Source of the DNA: Corynebacterium oculi
GTDB lineage: Bacteria > Actinomycetota > Actinomycetes > Mycobacteriales > Mycobacteriaceae
Direction: 5' to 3'
DNA: 64,000 nucleotides
Assembly: GCF_001412105.1 (NCBI RefSeq)
Contig: NZ_LKST01000001.1
Location: 186,001-250,000, forward strand
Shown in pieces: positions 46,938-58,741 of the stretch. The first letter of the stretch is position 1; every line of letters starts with the position of its first letter. A program made the position numbers and the translations under genes. The notes below the pieces were generated by a model. That model was not told the origin of the DNA, made no database searches, and worked only from the letters and a program-made list of their open reading frames with translations.

Positions 46938-47136
46938 CGCCCACCCGCGGTAGGGGCGGCGTCGAAAAGCGGGTGCGGGAAGCCCCGATAGCCGGAAGAC
47001 GCCCGCGCACGGCGTGCCGCGCGGAAAACGGCGCGGCGGTGTCCTAGAGTCATTCTTCGTTGCCAACCCTCAAGTAATCCTTGACCCTGCCCCGGATGAA
47101 TGCCCGGATAAACCCCGAAAGGAGCAGCCAGCCATC

Positions 47137-47820
47137 ATGCATCGCATTGCCGCCGAGCTGCGCCACCGGGAGCTCACCCAGGAGCTTTATGACATCGGGG
47201 ATGAGGTGGCGGAATACATTGAGCACATCAGCCAGGCCGTCGCGGATTGGGATGCGGAACTGGTGGAGGATTGCCTCGCGGAGTTTGAGGAGATCGTGGC
47301 GGATGCCCGCGTGGATTCGCGCGTGGCGCTGGGGGAACTGATGGGCCTGCGCCAGGCGTTGACCTCGGGCCTGCGTTCCGGGAGGCTGAGCGCGCGGCCG
47401 CTGCCGAGCCCCAGCGTCCCGCCCACGCTGATCGATGCGGAATCCCTGCGCACCCGGCACCCCTTGGAGTCCTCTCCGGTGATCGTGGCGGAACTGGCCG
47501 GGGCGCTCGATGCCCGAACGAGGGCGACGCAGGACTGCCTGGCCGAGGTGGTGGAGTGGGTGTTGGCGAGCACCGACGTGGCCGCTAACGATCTTGAGGC
47601 GTTGAGCCTCCCGCACTTCTATTCCCGCGTGCGGCGGGCGGTGCACGCGGCCACGGAGGGGTGGCTCGAGTGCGTGGCCCACGCGCACCCCACCTACTCG
47701 CGGGCCAGGCGCGGCGGCAACCCCCCGGATTTCCTCGCGGAGCGGGCGCGCATCGACGCCGTGGTGGCGCGGGTGGCCCAGCGCAGGCAGCAGGCCGCGG
47801 GGTCCGGCGCGGCGAGTTAA
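47137..47820 (+). CDS. conserved hypothetical protein, mainly helical
   Basis: 227 residues from ATG 47137, with AAAGGAG 12 bases ahead; the frame is open upstream but without a matching start signal. Highly helical and charged (ELTQELYDIGDEVAEYIEHI, VVEWVLASTDVAANDLEALS), no signal peptide or membrane helix. It stands between rarA and hemW; function unknown. Confidence 0.65.
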   Translation: MHRIAAELRHRELTQELYDIGDEVAEYIEHISQAVADWDAELVEDCLAEFEEIVADARVDSRVALGELMGLRQALTSGLRSGRLSARPLPSPSVPPTLIDAESLRTRHPLESSPVIVAELAGALDARTRATQDCLAEVVEWVLASTDVAANDLEALSLPHFYSRVRRAVHAATEGWLECVAHAHPTYSRARRGGNPPDFLAERARIDAVVARVAQRRQQAAGSGAAS

Positions 47821-47844
47821 ACATCGCTGGCTAGGGTGGTGCGC

Positions 47845-49134
47845 ATGAACCAGGACGATCCCTTTGGCGTGTATGTGCATGTGCCTTTTTGTGCCACGCG
47901 CTGCGGTTACTGCGATTTCAACACGTACACCCCCGGCGAGCTGGGCTCCTCGGCCTCGCCGGAGAGCTACCTTGACGCCCTGGAACGGGAACTTGACCTC
48001 GCCGCGCAGTCCCTCGCTCAGCGCGGCCTGGCCCGCCCGGCCCACACGGTTTTTGTGGGCGGCGGCACCCCCTCGCTGCTGGGGGCGCGGGGTTTGACCC
48101 GCCTGTTGGCGGCCGTGCGTGATTCCTTTGGCATCGCGCGCGGCGCGGAGATCACCACGGAGTCCAACCCGGAATCTACCTCCCCGGAGTTCTTCGCGGG
48201 CCTGCTCGACGCCGGATTCACCAGGGTATCCCTGGGCATGCAGTCCGCCGCGCCCCACGTGCTGGCGATCCTGGAACGCCGCCACACCCCCGGGCGCGCG
48301 GTGCAGGCGGCCAGGGAGGCCCTGGCGGCGGGCTTCGAGCACGTCAACCTGGACATGATCTACGGCACCCCCACGGAGACGGACGCAGATGTGCAGGCCA
48401 CCCTGGAGGCCATCGTGGGGGCGGGGGTGGATCACGTTTCCGCCTATTCCCTCATCGTGGAGGAGGGCACGCGCATGGCGCGCAAGGTGCGCCGGGGTGA
48501 GTTGCCCGCCCCGCAGGACGACGTGCTGGCCGCGCGTTACGAGATGATTGATGCCTACCTGGCTGCTGCGGGAATGGAATGGTACGAGGTATCCAACTGG
48601 GCCCGCCCCGGAGGGCAGTGCCGCCACAACGAGATCTATTGGCGCGATGGCCAGTGGTGGGGGGCGGGGCCGGGGGCCCATTCCCACATCGCCGGCGAGC
48701 GCTTTTATCACGTGAAACACCCGGCCACTTATGCTCGCGCGGTGGCCGAGGGCCGGTTGCCGATTAAGGAGAGAGAACGGCTGAGCGCGCAGGAGCGGCA
48801 CACCGAGCGCCTCATGCTGGGGCTGCGCATGCGCCGCGGGGTGCCCGCCGAGTGGATCGCGCCCCAGGCGTGGCCGGTGGTGGAGGATTACTGCCAACGC
48901 GGCCTGCTCCGGTGCTTCCCGGAAAAGTGCTTTCGGGAAAAAGCGGAGGGAGAGGAACTAGCGGCGCCGGAGGCTTTCGGGGAGGATAATCCCCGGGAGG
49001 GGGGGTCTTGTGCGCAAAAGGGGCAAAGGCCTCCCGCCGAGGCCGCGCAGCGCGTGGCGGTGACCGACGCCGGGAGGCTTTTTGCCGATGGGATCGTGGC
49101 CGATCTGTTGGTGGCGGAGGAACGAGCTAGGTAG
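47845..49134 (+). CDS. hemW: radical SAM heme chaperone (HemW)
   Basis: 429 residues. The radical-SAM cluster cysteines are C16, C20 and C23 (PFCATRCGYCDF), followed by VFVGGGTPSLL, TTESNPEST, LGMQSAAPHVL and NLDMIYGTPTET. HemW delivers heme to respiratory enzymes and is often annotated as an oxygen-independent coproporphyrinogen oxidase, from which it differs at the motif. About 40 extra low-complexity residues (EKAEGEELAAPEAFGEDNPR onward) interrupt the C-terminal domain before VTDAGRLFADGIVADLL. It precedes hrcA, as in other actinobacteria. Confidence 0.93.
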   Translation: MNQDDPFGVYVHVPFCATRCGYCDFNTYTPGELGSSASPESYLDALERELDLAAQSLAQRGLARPAHTVFVGGGTPSLLGARGLTRLLAAVRDSFGIARGAEITTESNPESTSPEFFAGLLDAGFTRVSLGMQSAAPHVLAILERRHTPGRAVQAAREALAAGFEHVNLDMIYGTPTETDADVQATLEAIVGAGVDHVSAYSLIVEEGTRMARKVRRGELPAPQDDVLAARYEMIDAYLAAAGMEWYEVSNWARPGGQCRHNEIYWRDGQWWGAGPGAHSHIAGERFYHVKHPATYARAVAEGRLPIKERERLSAQERHTERLMLGLRMRRGVPAEWIAPQAWPVVEDYCQRGLLRCFPEKCFREKAEGEELAAPEAFGEDNPREGGSCAQKGQRPPAEAAQRVAVTDAGRLFADGIVADLLVAEERAR

Positions 49135-49332
49135 AACGAGCCAAGTAGGACTAGGGCGGGCCGTGGGAGAAGCACAGGAGAATTACGTAGAATATGGCCC
49201 GTACATAATGCCGTAACGCTGCGGCGCCCCGAGGAAATGTCCGCGCAAGACTCCCCCGCGTGGAATTGCGTGGAAACGAGCGGGAATTGCCGGGCGCTAC
49301 CAGGCAACGAGACTCACGGAGGTGCAAGGAAC

Positions 49333-50361
49333 ATGGCTGGGGCCACCGATCAGCGCCGCCGCGAGGTGTTGCGCGCCATCGTGGCGGACTACATCGCCTC
49401 GCAGGAGCCGGTGGGCTCCAAGGCGTTGCTGGAGAGGCATAAGCTCAACGTTTCCTCGGCTACCATTCGCAATGACATGGCGGTGCTGGAATCGGAAGGG
49501 TATATCCAGCAGCAGCACGCCAGTTCCGGGCGAATCCCCACGGAGAAGGGGTACCGGCAGTTCGTGGATTCCATTCATGAGCTCGCCCCGCTGTCCGCCC
49601 CGGAGCGCCGCGCCATCTTGAGTTTTCTGGAAGCGGGGATTGACCTGGAGGATGTGCTGCGCCGCTCCGTGCAGTTGCTCAGCCAGCTCACCCGCCAGGT
49701 GGCGATGGTGCAGTTGCCCACGCTCACGGTCTCTAAGATCAAGCATTGCGAGGTGGTGGCGCTTTCCCCGGTGCGCCTATTGCTGGTGCTCATCACGGAC
49801 ACCGGGCGGGTGGAACAGCGCAACGTGGCCCTGGCCGATCCGGTGAACGAGGCTCAGGTGGCTACGTTGCGCCAGACGCTTAACTCCGTGTTGGAGGGGC
49901 AGAAGTTCGCGGAGGCCTCGGTGCGGCTGAGCGATCTGATGGCGCAGGGGCCGGATGATCTGCGCGGGGTGCTCACCCGCACCTGCACCGTCTTGATCGA
50001 GACGCTGGTGGAGCAGCCCACCGATCGCCTCATTCTGGCGGGAACCTCGCATCTGACCCGCATGTCCTATGACCTCCCGGAGAACCTTCCGATGGTGCTC
50101 GACGCGCTGGAGGAGCAGGTGGTGGTGCTGCGCCTGCTTGCCGACGCCCCGGGCATGGGCTACGTCAATGTGCGCATCGGGGAGGAGAACGAAAGCGAGG
50201 AGTTCCACGGGGCGTCGGTAGTGACCACCGCTTATGGCGCGGATGGGGCCTCCCTGGGGGGCCTGGGCGTGGTGGGGCCGACGTACATGGATTACACGGG
50301 AACGATGTCTAAGGTCTCGGCGGTGGCGCGATATGTCAGCAGGGTGCTCGCGGTCAAGTAG
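49333..50361 (+). CDS. hrcA: heat-inducible transcription repressor HrcA
   Basis: 342 residues. N-terminal winged helix ([57 protein letters not shown]) followed by the GAF-like ligand domain. HrcA binds CIRCE elements to repress groE-type genes. No CIRCE (TTAGCACTC-N9-GAGTGCTAA) is seen in the window, so its targets lie elsewhere. Start ATG 49333. Confidence 0.95.
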   Translation: MAGATDQRRREVLRAIVADYIASQEPVGSKALLERHKLNVSSATIRNDMAVLESEGYIQQQHASSGRIPTEKGYRQFVDSIHELAPLSAPERRAILSFLEAGIDLEDVLRRSVQLLSQLTRQVAMVQLPTLTVSKIKHCEVVALSPVRLLLVLITDTGRVEQRNVALADPVNEAQVATLRQTLNSVLEGQKFAEASVRLSDLMAQGPDDLRGVLTRTCTVLIETLVEQPTDRLILAGTSHLTRMSYDLPENLPMVLDALEEQVVVLRLLADAPGMGYVNVRIGEENESEEFHGASVVTTAYGADGASLGGLGVVGPTYMDYTGTMSKVSAVARYVSRVLAVK

Positions 50362-50420
50362 GGGCGCTATTACACTGTTTCGGGTATGTACTGGCACCGA
50401 CTAGGAAGCACTGTATAACT

Positions 50421-51557
50421 GTGGCTCGTGATTACTACGGCATCTTGGGCGTGAGTTCCTCGGCAACCGAGCAGGAGATTAAAAAGGCCTACCGCTCGCT
50501 CGCCCGGAAGTATCACCCGGATGTCAATCCCTCGGAGGAGGCGGCGGAGAAGTTCAAGGAGGTTTCCACCGCCTATGAGGTATTAACCGATCCAGAGAAG
50601 CGACGGATCGTGGACATGGGCGGGGATCCCCTGGCCCAGGGTGGGCAACCCGGCCCCGGCGCCGGGGGGTTCGCCGGCGGGGGCCTGGGCGATATCTTCG
50701 AGGCTTTCTTCGGCGGCGGTGCCGCCTCGCGGGGCCCGCGTTCGCGCGTGCAGCCGGGCAACGATGCCCTGCTGCGCCTAGACATCTCCCTGGAGGACGC
50801 CTACGCGGGGGTGCGCCGCGAGGTCACGGTGGACACCGCCATTCTGTGCGATCGCTGCGAGGGCTCCGGCTCGGAGTCCAAGGCCCAGGCGGTGACCTGC
50901 GAGCGCTGTCACGGCATGGGCGAGGTGCAGGAGGTACAGCGTTCCTTCCTCGGCAACGTGATGACCACCCGGGAGTGCTCCGTCTGCCACGGGTACGGCG
51001 AGATCATCCAGGATCCCTGCCACAAGTGCGACGGGGAGGGCCGGGTGCGCTCCCGCCGCGACCTGACGGTGGCCGTGCCCGCCGGCATCTCCAGCGGAAT
51101 GCGGATTCGCATGTCCGGCGCGGGCGAGGTTGGTCACGGCGGCGGCCCCGCCGGCGACCTGCATGTGGAGGTCACCACCCGCGAGCACCCCGTGTTCGAG
51201 CGTGAGGGGGATGACCTGCACCTGACCCTGCGGGTGCCGATGGTGGACGCCGCCCTGGGCACCGCCGTGACCATTCAGGGTCTCGATGGCACAGAGCGCG
51301 AACTGACGATCGCCCCCGGTACCCAGCCCGCCGCGCGTCTGCGCCTGGAGGAGGCGGGCATGCCGCACCTGCGCCGCGAGGGCTACGGGGACATGCTGGC
51401 GCACATCGACGTGGTGGTGCCCACCGACCTCGACGAGCGCACCCGTTCCCTCCTGACGGAGGTGCGGGAGCACTGCCGAGACTCCGCCAAGGTGCAGCGC
51501 AGCGACGACGCCGAGGAAGGCCTGTTTAGCCGCCTGCGCAATAAGTTCCGCAAGTAG
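50421..51557 (+). CDS. dnaJ: chaperone DnaJ (DnaJ2 type)
   Basis: 378 residues starting at GTG 50421. J domain with HPD motif (YHPDVNP), a Gly-rich linker (about 75-110), and four zinc-binding motifs [24 protein letters not shown] and CHKCDGEG. It stimulates DnaK and sits after hrcA, the usual second DnaJ of actinobacteria, with the rsmE gene 19 bases downstream. Confidence 0.95.
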   Translation: MARDYYGILGVSSSATEQEIKKAYRSLARKYHPDVNPSEEAAEKFKEVSTAYEVLTDPEKRRIVDMGGDPLAQGGQPGPGAGGFAGGGLGDIFEAFFGGGAASRGPRSRVQPGNDALLRLDISLEDAYAGVRREVTVDTAILCDRCEGSGSESKAQAVTCERCHGMGEVQEVQRSFLGNVMTTRECSVCHGYGEIIQDPCHKCDGEGRVRSRRDLTVAVPAGISSGMRIRMSGAGEVGHGGGPAGDLHVEVTTREHPVFEREGDDLHLTLRVPMVDAALGTAVTIQGLDGTERELTIAPGTQPAARLRLEEAGMPHLRREGYGDMLAHIDVVVPTDLDERTRSLLTEVREHCRDSAKVQRSDDAEEGLFSRLRNKFRK

Positions 51558-51576
51558 GGGCGGGGAGATACCAGCC

Positions 51577-52332
51577 ATGTCTCTTCCCGTTTTTCTCTGC
51601 GAGGCGCTCTCCGCCGAAACTCCCCCCGGCGCCGTCCTGGTGCTCGACGGGCCCGAGGGGCGCCACGCGGTGACGGTCAAGCGCATCCGCGAGGGCGAGC
51701 GCGTGGAACTGGTGGATTCCCACGGGGTGCGCGCCGTGGCCGTGGTACGCGCGGTGGAGGCCAAGGCCCGCCTGAGCGCCGAGGTGGAAAGCATCGCCGT
51801 GGAGGGGCCACCCCGCCCCCGGGTCACGGTGGTGCAGGCGCTGCCCAAGGCCGAGCGCTCGGATCTGGCCATTGACCTCGCCACCCAGGCGGGCGCCGAT
51901 GCCTTTGTGCCCTGGCAGGCGGAGCGCTGCGTGGCCCGCTGGGTGGGGCCCAAGGAGAAGAAGGGGAGGGAGAAGTGGCAGGCCGTGGCGCGGGAGTCCG
52001 CCAAGCAGGCGCGCCGCGCCCGGGTGCCCGAGGTGACGGCGCCGGTGGACACGGCGGGCCTGATCGACCTGCTGCATGACACTCCGGGGACGCGGGCGCT
52101 GTTGCTACACGAGGCGGCCGCCCGCCCGATTTCCGCGTGCGGCCTCGACGCGGATGACGTGGATCACGTGTACCTCATCGTGGGCCCCGAGGGCGGTATC
52201 GGGGAGGAGGAGGCCGAGCGGCTGCGTCGGGCGGGGGCCGTACCCGTGCGACTAGGCCCGGAGGTGCTGCGCACCGCGAGCGCGGCGATGGTGGGGCTTG
52301 CCGCCCTCGGGGTGCTCACCTCCCGCTGGTAG
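51577..52332 (+). CDS. rsmE: 16S rRNA m3U1498 methyltransferase
   Basis: 251 residues of the SPOUT family. Typical segments: GRHAVTVKRIREGERVELVD, VVQALPKAERSDLAIDLATQ, IVGPEGGIGEEEAERLR and LGPEVLRTASAAMVGLAAL (knot region). Methylates U1498 of 16S rRNA using SAM. ATG at 51577; adjacent genes tightly packed. Confidence 0.95.
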   Translation: MSLPVFLCEALSAETPPGAVLVLDGPEGRHAVTVKRIREGERVELVDSHGVRAVAVVRAVEAKARLSAEVESIAVEGPPRPRVTVVQALPKAERSDLAIDLATQAGADAFVPWQAERCVARWVGPKEKKGREKWQAVARESAKQARRARVPEVTAPVDTAGLIDLLHDTPGTRALLLHEAAARPISACGLDADDVDHVYLIVGPEGGIGEEEAERLRRAGAVPVRLGPEVLRTASAAMVGLAALGVLTSRW

Positions 52333-52343
52333 GCTGGTGCGCC

Positions 52344-53329
<986 letters not shown>

Positions 53330-53333
<4 letters not shown>

Positions 53334-53932
53334 GCATTGAGGTTTTCAACGAGTCCGGCTATCCGGGGGTCAACGAGGAGATGCTTATCGACGTCGCCTC
53401 TTTCACCCTGGGACGCATGGACATCCACCCGGACGCGGAACTGACCATCACCATCGTGGATCTGGAAACCATCGCGGATTTGCACGTGCGGTGGATGGAT
53501 CTTGAGGGGCCCACCGATGTGATGAGCTTCCCGATGGACGAGCTCACCCCCGGCCAGCGCGGGCAGCGCCCGGATGCCGCCGACCCCGGCCCGCAGATGC
53601 TGGGAGATATTGTGCTGTGCCCGGAGTTTGCCCTGCGCCAGGCCGAGGTGGCCGGCCACAGCCTCGATCATGAGCTCGCCCTGCTCACCACGCACGGCTG
53701 CCTGCACCTGCTGGGCTACGATCACGCCACGGCGGCCGAGGAACGGGAAATGTTTGCGTTGCAAAATGAGCTGCTCGCGGACTGGTACGATGATGCCGCC
53801 GCGCGCGGGGTGGAGTATCAGCCCAAGCCCAGCGGCGCGGGGGCCTTTCCCACGGCGGCGGATCGCGCGGCGCTGGATCGGCAGGTGCCGGGGGGCGGGA
53901 TTCCCGCGATCGGGGAGCCCAAGGACGCATGA
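53330..53932 (+). CDS. ybeY: rRNA maturation endoribonuclease YbeY
   Basis: 200 residues with the zinc motif [12 protein letters not shown] (His122, His126, His132) and the VMSFPMDE segment. It processes 16S rRNA 3' ends. The ~45-residue C-terminal extension is low-complexity. Start overlaps phoH-like stop; its own stop overlaps the next start (ATGA at 53929-53932). Confidence 0.95.
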
Positions 53933-55290
53933 CCTCGCTGCTTCTTGCCTGTGCCACCCTGGCGTCCCTGCTGCTGACCGGCCTGCTGAGCACCACAGAA
54001 TCCGCGCTGTCCTCCATATCCCGGGCTCGGGTGGAGCAACTAGCCCAGGAGGAGCGCCCCGGGGCGCGTCGGCTGCTGGCCGTGCTGGATCGCCGGGCGG
54101 ATCACATCAATCTTCTGGTGCTGCTGCGCACGCTTCTCGATGCCACGGCGGCGGTCTTTGCGGCGTCGCTCGCGTTTAGCCTTATTCCCTCCGAGGCCTG
54201 GGCCTTTGCCGCCGCCATCGGCGGGGTCACCCTGGTGAGCTTCGTGGTGGTGGGCGTGTTCTCGCGCACCGCAGGGCGGCAGAATCCGTATTCCATCTCG
54301 CTGCGGGCCGCGGTGCTGCTCGGCGTGGTGGGCACGGTGCTTGGCCCGGTGGCCCGCCTGCTCATCGCCGCGGGCAACGCCCTGGCCCCCGGGCGCGGTT
54401 TTCGCGACGGCCCGTACGCCACCGAGGTGGAATTGCGGGAGATGGTGGACATGGCCCAGGAGCACGGCGTGGTGGAGGTGGAGGAGCGCCGCATGATCCA
54501 AAACATCTTTGACCTGGCCACCACCACGGCCCGGCAGGTGATGGTGCCGCGCCCGGAGATGATCTGGATCGAGGAGAGTAAGACCGCCGGCCAGGCCACC
54601 ACCTTGTGCGTGCGCTCGGGGCACTCGCGCATTCCCGTGGTGGGCGAGAACATTGATGACATTGTGGGCGTGGTGTACCTGAAGGATCTGGTGGCTCGGA
54701 CATACCACATGAGCGACGGCGGGCGCTCGGTCACGGTGGCGGACGTCATGCGCGACGCCGTGTTCATCCCGGATTCCAAGCCCCTGGACGCCACCCTGCA
54801 TGACATGCAGCGCGACCACAATCACCTGGCCATGCTGGTGGACGAGTACGGCGGCATCGCCGGCATGATCTCCATGGAGGACGTGCTCGAAGAGATCGTG
54901 GGTGAGATCACCGACGAGTACGACGGCACCGAGGAGGTGCCCATCGAGCAGATCGGGCCGCGCTCCTTCCGCGTGGTGGCCAGGGTTTCCCTGGATGACC
55001 TGGAGGAGGAGGTGCACGAGCAGCTGGGGGAGAAGCTCCACTTTGACGAGGAAATCCGCGATCAGGTGGACACCATCGCGGGGCTCGTGGCCTATGGCAT
55101 GGGCAGGGTTCCGCTGCCCGGCTCCACCGTGGAGGTCGCGGGGCTGCGGCTGCGCACCGAGGGCGGGCACGACCGCAGGGGCCGCGTGCGGGTGCGGCAC
55201 GTGGTGGTGGAGTTGCCCGGCGCCGAGGGCTCGGGCGGTGTGGACACCGAGGGCGAGGTTGGCGCAGAGGGAGCCCATACCGCACGATAG
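53929..55290 (+). CDS. CNNM/CorC-type membrane protein with CBS domains
   Basis: 453 residues: an N-terminal DUF21 (CNNM) domain with four hydrophobic segments ([20 protein letters not shown]), a CBS pair ([60 protein letters not shown]) and a CorC_HlyC C-terminus. Such proteins are Mg2+/Co2+ exporters, often annotated as hemolysins. Starts at ATG overlapping the YbeY stop. Confidence 0.92.
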   Translation: MTSLLLACATLASLLLTGLLSTTESALSSISRARVEQLAQEERPGARRLLAVLDRRADHINLLVLLRTLLDATAAVFAASLAFSLIPSEAWAFAAAIGGVTLVSFVVVGVFSRTAGRQNPYSISLRAAVLLGVVGTVLGPVARLLIAAGNALAPGRGFRDGPYATEVELREMVDMAQEHGVVEVEERRMIQNIFDLATTTARQVMVPRPEMIWIEESKTAGQATTLCVRSGHSRIPVVGENIDDIVGVVYLKDLVARTYHMSDGGRSVTVADVMRDAVFIPDSKPLDATLHDMQRDHNHLAMLVDEYGGIAGMISMEDVLEEIVGEITDEYDGTEEVPIEQIGPRSFRVVARVSLDDLEEEVHEQLGEKLHFDEEIRDQVDTIAGLVAYGMGRVPLPGSTVEVAGLRLRTEGGHDRRGRVRVRHVVVELPGAEGSGGVDTEGEVGAEGAHTAR

Positions 55291-55295
55291 AGGGC

Positions 55296-56144
55296 ATGAA
55301 CATTCTGTCTATCCAGTCCGCCGTGGCCTACGGGCACGTGGGTAACTCCGCGGCGGTCTTTCCCCTCCAGCGCCTGGGGCACGAGGTCTGGCCGGTGTAC
55401 ACCGTGAACTTTTCCAATCACACCGGATACGGTGCCTGGCGTGGCCCGGTGATCCCCGCAGAACAAGTGGCCGAGGTGATCGAGGGCATGGCGGAGCGCG
55501 GAGCCCTGGCCCAGGTGGACGCCGTGCTCTCCGGGTACCAGGGCGGGGCGGACATCGCCCAGGTGATCGTGGAGACGGTGGCCCGGGTGAAGCAGGCCAA
55601 CCCCCGGGCCGTGTACGCCTGCGATCCGGTGATGGGCAACGCCAAGTCCGGCTGCCACGTGGACGAGGCCATCCCGCCCCTGCTGCGCGACGTGGTGGTT
55701 CCCGCGGCGGACATCATCACCCCCAACCAGTTTGAGCTGGGCTACCTCACCGGGCGCACGGCCGATGACCTCGATTCCACCCTCGCGGCCGTGGCGGCCG
55801 CCCGCACGATGGGGCCGCGAGCCGTGCTGGTGACCTCCGTGGAGCGCCCCGATCGCCCCGAGGGCACCATCGAGATGATGGCGGTGGACGATGGCGGCGC
55901 GTGGGTGGTGCAAACCCCGCACCTGCCCTTCAAGCGCAACGGCTCGGGCGATGTGGCGGCCGCCCTGTTCACGGGGCACTACGTGGCCTCCGGCAACGCG
56001 CGCCAGGCGTTGGCGGACACGGCGTCGAGCGTGTTTGATCTGCTGCGGTTGACCTTTGAGGCGCAGAGCCCGGAGCTGGAGTTGGTGGCGGCGCAGGATT
56101 ATTATGCACGGCCCCGGTGCCAGTTTGAGGTGCGGGAACTCTAG
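55296..56144 (+). CDS. pdxY: pyridoxal kinase
   Basis: 282 residues of the PfkB-like PdxY/PdxK family. N-terminus ILSIQSAVAYGHVGNSAAVF, YACDPVMGNAKSGCHVDE, DIITPNQFELGYLTGR and the catalytic GSGDVAAALFTGH are typical. It makes PLP from pyridoxal and ATP. It lies 5 bases after the CorC-type gene and before era. Confidence 0.93.
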   Translation: MNILSIQSAVAYGHVGNSAAVFPLQRLGHEVWPVYTVNFSNHTGYGAWRGPVIPAEQVAEVIEGMAERGALAQVDAVLSGYQGGADIAQVIVETVARVKQANPRAVYACDPVMGNAKSGCHVDEAIPPLLRDVVVPAADIITPNQFELGYLTGRTADDLDSTLAAVAAARTMGPRAVLVTSVERPDRPEGTIEMMAVDDGGAWVVQTPHLPFKRNGSGDVAAALFTGHYVASGNARQALADTASSVFDLLRLTFEAQSPELELVAAQDYYARPRCQFEVREL

Positions 56145-56204
56145 CGGCCTATATTGTTAAGAGGTACCCCGCTGCCGGTCTATACGGTCGATATAAGGAG
56201 ATAG

Positions 56205-57122
56205 GTGAGCTTTGCAGATACGCCCGAGGGCTTTCGCTCCGGGTTCTTGAGTTTTGTGGGCCGGCCCAACACCGGCAAGTCCACCCTGACCAATGCGCTG
56301 GTGGGGGAGAAGATCGCCATCACCGCCGATCAGCCGGAAACCACCAGGCACCCCATTCGGGGGATTGTTCACCGCGAGGACGCGCAGATCGTGGTGGTGG
56401 ACACCCCGGGCCTGCACCGCCCGCGCACCCTGCTCGGGGAGCGTCTCAACGCCGCGGTGAAGGATACCTACGCGGACGTGGACGTGATCGGGCTGACCAT
56501 TCCGGCTAATGAGAAGATCGGCCCCGGCGATCGCTGGATCCTCGACAACGTGCGATCGGTGGCCCCGCGCACCCCGATCGTGGGGGTGGTCACCAAGATC
56601 GACGCGGTGTCCAAGGATCAGGTGGGCGCGCAGTTGCTGGCCCTGCACGACCTGCTGGGCGGGGACTCCGAGGTGGTGCCCGTCTCCGCCGCCGATGGCC
56701 TACAATTGGACGTCCTCAGCGAGGTCATCACCGCGTATCTGCCGCAGGGCCCCAAGCTCTACCCGGACGATCACGTCACCGACGATGACCGCGATACCCG
56801 CATCGCGGAGCTTATCCGTGAGGCCGCGCTGTCCGGCCTCAAGGACGAGTTGCCGCACTCCGTGGCCGTGGAGGTAGACGAGATCCTGCCCAGCCAGGAG
56901 CGTGAGGGGGTGCTCGATGTTCATGCCATCATCTACGTGGAACGCCCCGGGCAAAAGGACATCATCACCGGCTACAAGGGCCGCCGCATGGGCCGGATCA
57001 TTCATCATTCCCGCAAGTCCATCGTGGAAATGCTGGGGCAGAACATCTACCTTGACCTGCGGATCAAGGTGCTCAAGAACTGGCAATCAGACCCCAAGGC
57101 CCTGGGGAGATTGGGCTTTTAG
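56205..57122 (+). CDS. era: GTPase Era
   Basis: 305 residues. G1 GRPNTGKST, G3 VVDTPGLHRPR, G4 VTKIDAV and a C-terminal KH domain (YVERPGQKDIITGYKGRRMG). Era binds the 3' end of 16S rRNA in 30S maturation. It starts at a GTG at 56205 with AAGGAG ahead and abuts recO (stop and start adjacent). Confidence 0.96.
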   Translation: MSFADTPEGFRSGFLSFVGRPNTGKSTLTNALVGEKIAITADQPETTRHPIRGIVHREDAQIVVVDTPGLHRPRTLLGERLNAAVKDTYADVDVIGLTIPANEKIGPGDRWILDNVRSVAPRTPIVGVVTKIDAVSKDQVGAQLLALHDLLGGDSEVVPVSAADGLQLDVLSEVITAYLPQGPKLYPDDHVTDDDRDTRIAELIREAALSGLKDELPHSVAVEVDEILPSQEREGVLDVHAIIYVERPGQKDIITGYKGRRMGRIIHHSRKSIVEMLGQNIYLDLRIKVLKNWQSDPKALGRLGF

Positions 57123-57857
57123 GTGCGCAGGCCCAGTTACCGCGACCGCGCCGTGGTGGTGCGCACCTATGACTTTGGCGAGGCCGACCGCGTAGTGGTG
57201 CTGCTGACCAGGGGGCACGGCCTGGTGCGCGCGGTGGCCAAGGGGGTGCGCCGCGCCAAGTCCCGCTTTGGTTCGCGCGTGCAGCTCTTTGTGCACCTCG
57301 ATGTGCACCTCTACCCCGGCCGCAACCTCGCCACCCTCACCGGTGCGGATACCGTGGCTTATTATGCCTCCGGGATCATCGAGGATTACGCCCGCTACAC
57401 CGCGGCCTGCGCCGTGGTGAACTGCGCGGAGCGGCTGTGCGTGGCGGAAACGGGGGAGGATCCCTTCCTCTTTGACGCGGTGGTGGATACCCTCGCCGTC
57501 ATGCAGCGCGAATCCCAGCCCGAGGTGTGCCTCGATGCGTTTTTGCTGCGCGCTATGGGGCACTCCGGGTGGGCGCCAAGCCTCTTTGCCTGCGCCCAGT
57601 GCGGCGAGGCCGGCCCCCATCACGCCTTCCACCCCCGCGCGGGGGGCGCGGTATGTGTGCGTTGCCGCCCGCCGGGCTCGGCGGATATTCCCCCGGAGAC
57701 GCTGCACGCCATGTGGCTTCTGCAACAGGGGCACCGCCAGGCCGCCGAGGAGATCATGCGGCGCCACGATCTCCACGAGTGGGTGCACCGGCTCACCAGC
57801 GTGCACCTGCAATATCACCTGGAGCAGCGGATTACCACGCTCCTGCCCTCGGCGTAG
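57123..57857 (+). CDS. recO: DNA repair protein RecO
   Basis: 244 residues. RecO N-terminal OB-fold (YRDRAVVVRTYDFGEADRVV), then a zinc-finger-like C-terminal part (FACAQCGEAG, AVCVRCRPPG). Works in RecF-pathway recombination. GTG start at 57123, directly after the era stop. Genes era, recO and uppS form a conserved actinobacterial cluster. Confidence 0.95.
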   Translation: MRRPSYRDRAVVVRTYDFGEADRVVVLLTRGHGLVRAVAKGVRRAKSRFGSRVQLFVHLDVHLYPGRNLATLTGADTVAYYASGIIEDYARYTAACAVVNCAERLCVAETGEDPFLFDAVVDTLAVMQRESQPEVCLDAFLLRAMGHSGWAPSLFACAQCGEAGPHHAFHPRAGGAVCVRCRPPGSADIPPETLHAMWLLQQGHRQAAEEIMRRHDLHEWVHRLTSVHLQYHLEQRITTLLPSA

Positions 57858-57924
57858 GGCGGCGCACGGGACTACTGGGTGCACTGGGGGCTCGTTGGGC
57901 GGCACTGCTGCGTAGAATGGCCGG

Positions 57925-58671
57925 GTGATCTCTGAGAACCGGAATCTTCAGCCCCCGCAGATACCGGCGCGGTTCCTGCCCCGGCACATCGCCTTGGTCA
58001 TGGACGGCAACGGCCGGTGGGCGCAGCAGCGCGGCATGAAGCGCACGGAGGGCCACCGGCGCGGCGAGGCCGTGCTCATGGAGGCCGTAGACGCCTGCCT
58101 GGCGATGGGCGTGCCGTATCTCTCGGCGTACGCCTTTTCCACCGAGAACTGGCGACGCAGCGCGGAGGAGGTGCGCTTTCTCATGGGCTTCTCCCGCGAT
58201 GTTCTGCGCCGCGAGCGCGACATTCTGCACGAAAAGGGCGTGCGCGTGGTGTGGGCGGGCCGCCGCCCGCGCCTGTGGCGCTCGGTGATTAGGGAACTTG
58301 AGGCCGCGGAGGAACTCACTCGCCATAACACCCGCATGACCTTGGTCATGTGCGTGAATTACGGCGGCCGCGCGGAGATTATCGACGCCACCCGCCGCAT
58401 CGCCGCCGAGGTGGCGGCGGGGAGGCTGCGCCCGGAGCAGATCACGGAAAAGAGCTTTCAGCAGTGGCTCTATGATCCCGATATGCCGGACGTGGATCTC
58501 TTTTTGCGCCCGTCGGGGGAGAAGCGTACCTCGAACTTCCTGCTGTGGGAATCGGCCTATGCGGAGATGATCTATCAGGACAAACTCTTCCCGGATTTTC
58601 GCGCGGAGGATCTCTTTGCCGCCGTGGAGGAATACGCGCGCCGGGATCGTCGCTTTGGCGGAACCGCCTGA
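57925..58671 (+). CDS. uppS: isoprenyl diphosphate synthase (UppS-type)
   Basis: 248 residues, cis-prenyltransferase family: [20 protein letters not shown] (catalytic Asp27), [19 protein letters not shown], and [19 protein letters not shown]. It makes the lipid carrier used in peptidoglycan and arabinogalactan synthesis. GTG start at 57925; 67 bases after recO. Confidence 0.95.
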   Translation: MISENRNLQPPQIPARFLPRHIALVMDGNGRWAQQRGMKRTEGHRRGEAVLMEAVDACLAMGVPYLSAYAFSTENWRRSAEEVRFLMGFSRDVLRRERDILHEKGVRVVWAGRRPRLWRSVIRELEAAEELTRHNTRMTLVMCVNYGGRAEIIDATRRIAAEVAAGRLRPEQITEKSFQQWLYDPDMPDVDLFLRPSGEKRTSNFLLWESAYAEMIYQDKLFPDFRAEDLFAAVEEYARRDRRFGGTA

Positions 58672-58741
58672 CTCTTCCGCTGCCGCTGATCGGCGCGTAG
58701 CATAATCCAGGATTGTTCCCACCCCACCCGGAGAACCACGA

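Noticed and set aside
49135..49332. CIRCE element before hrcA
   Set aside because: No TTAGCACTC-N9-GAGTGCTAA-like repeat found.
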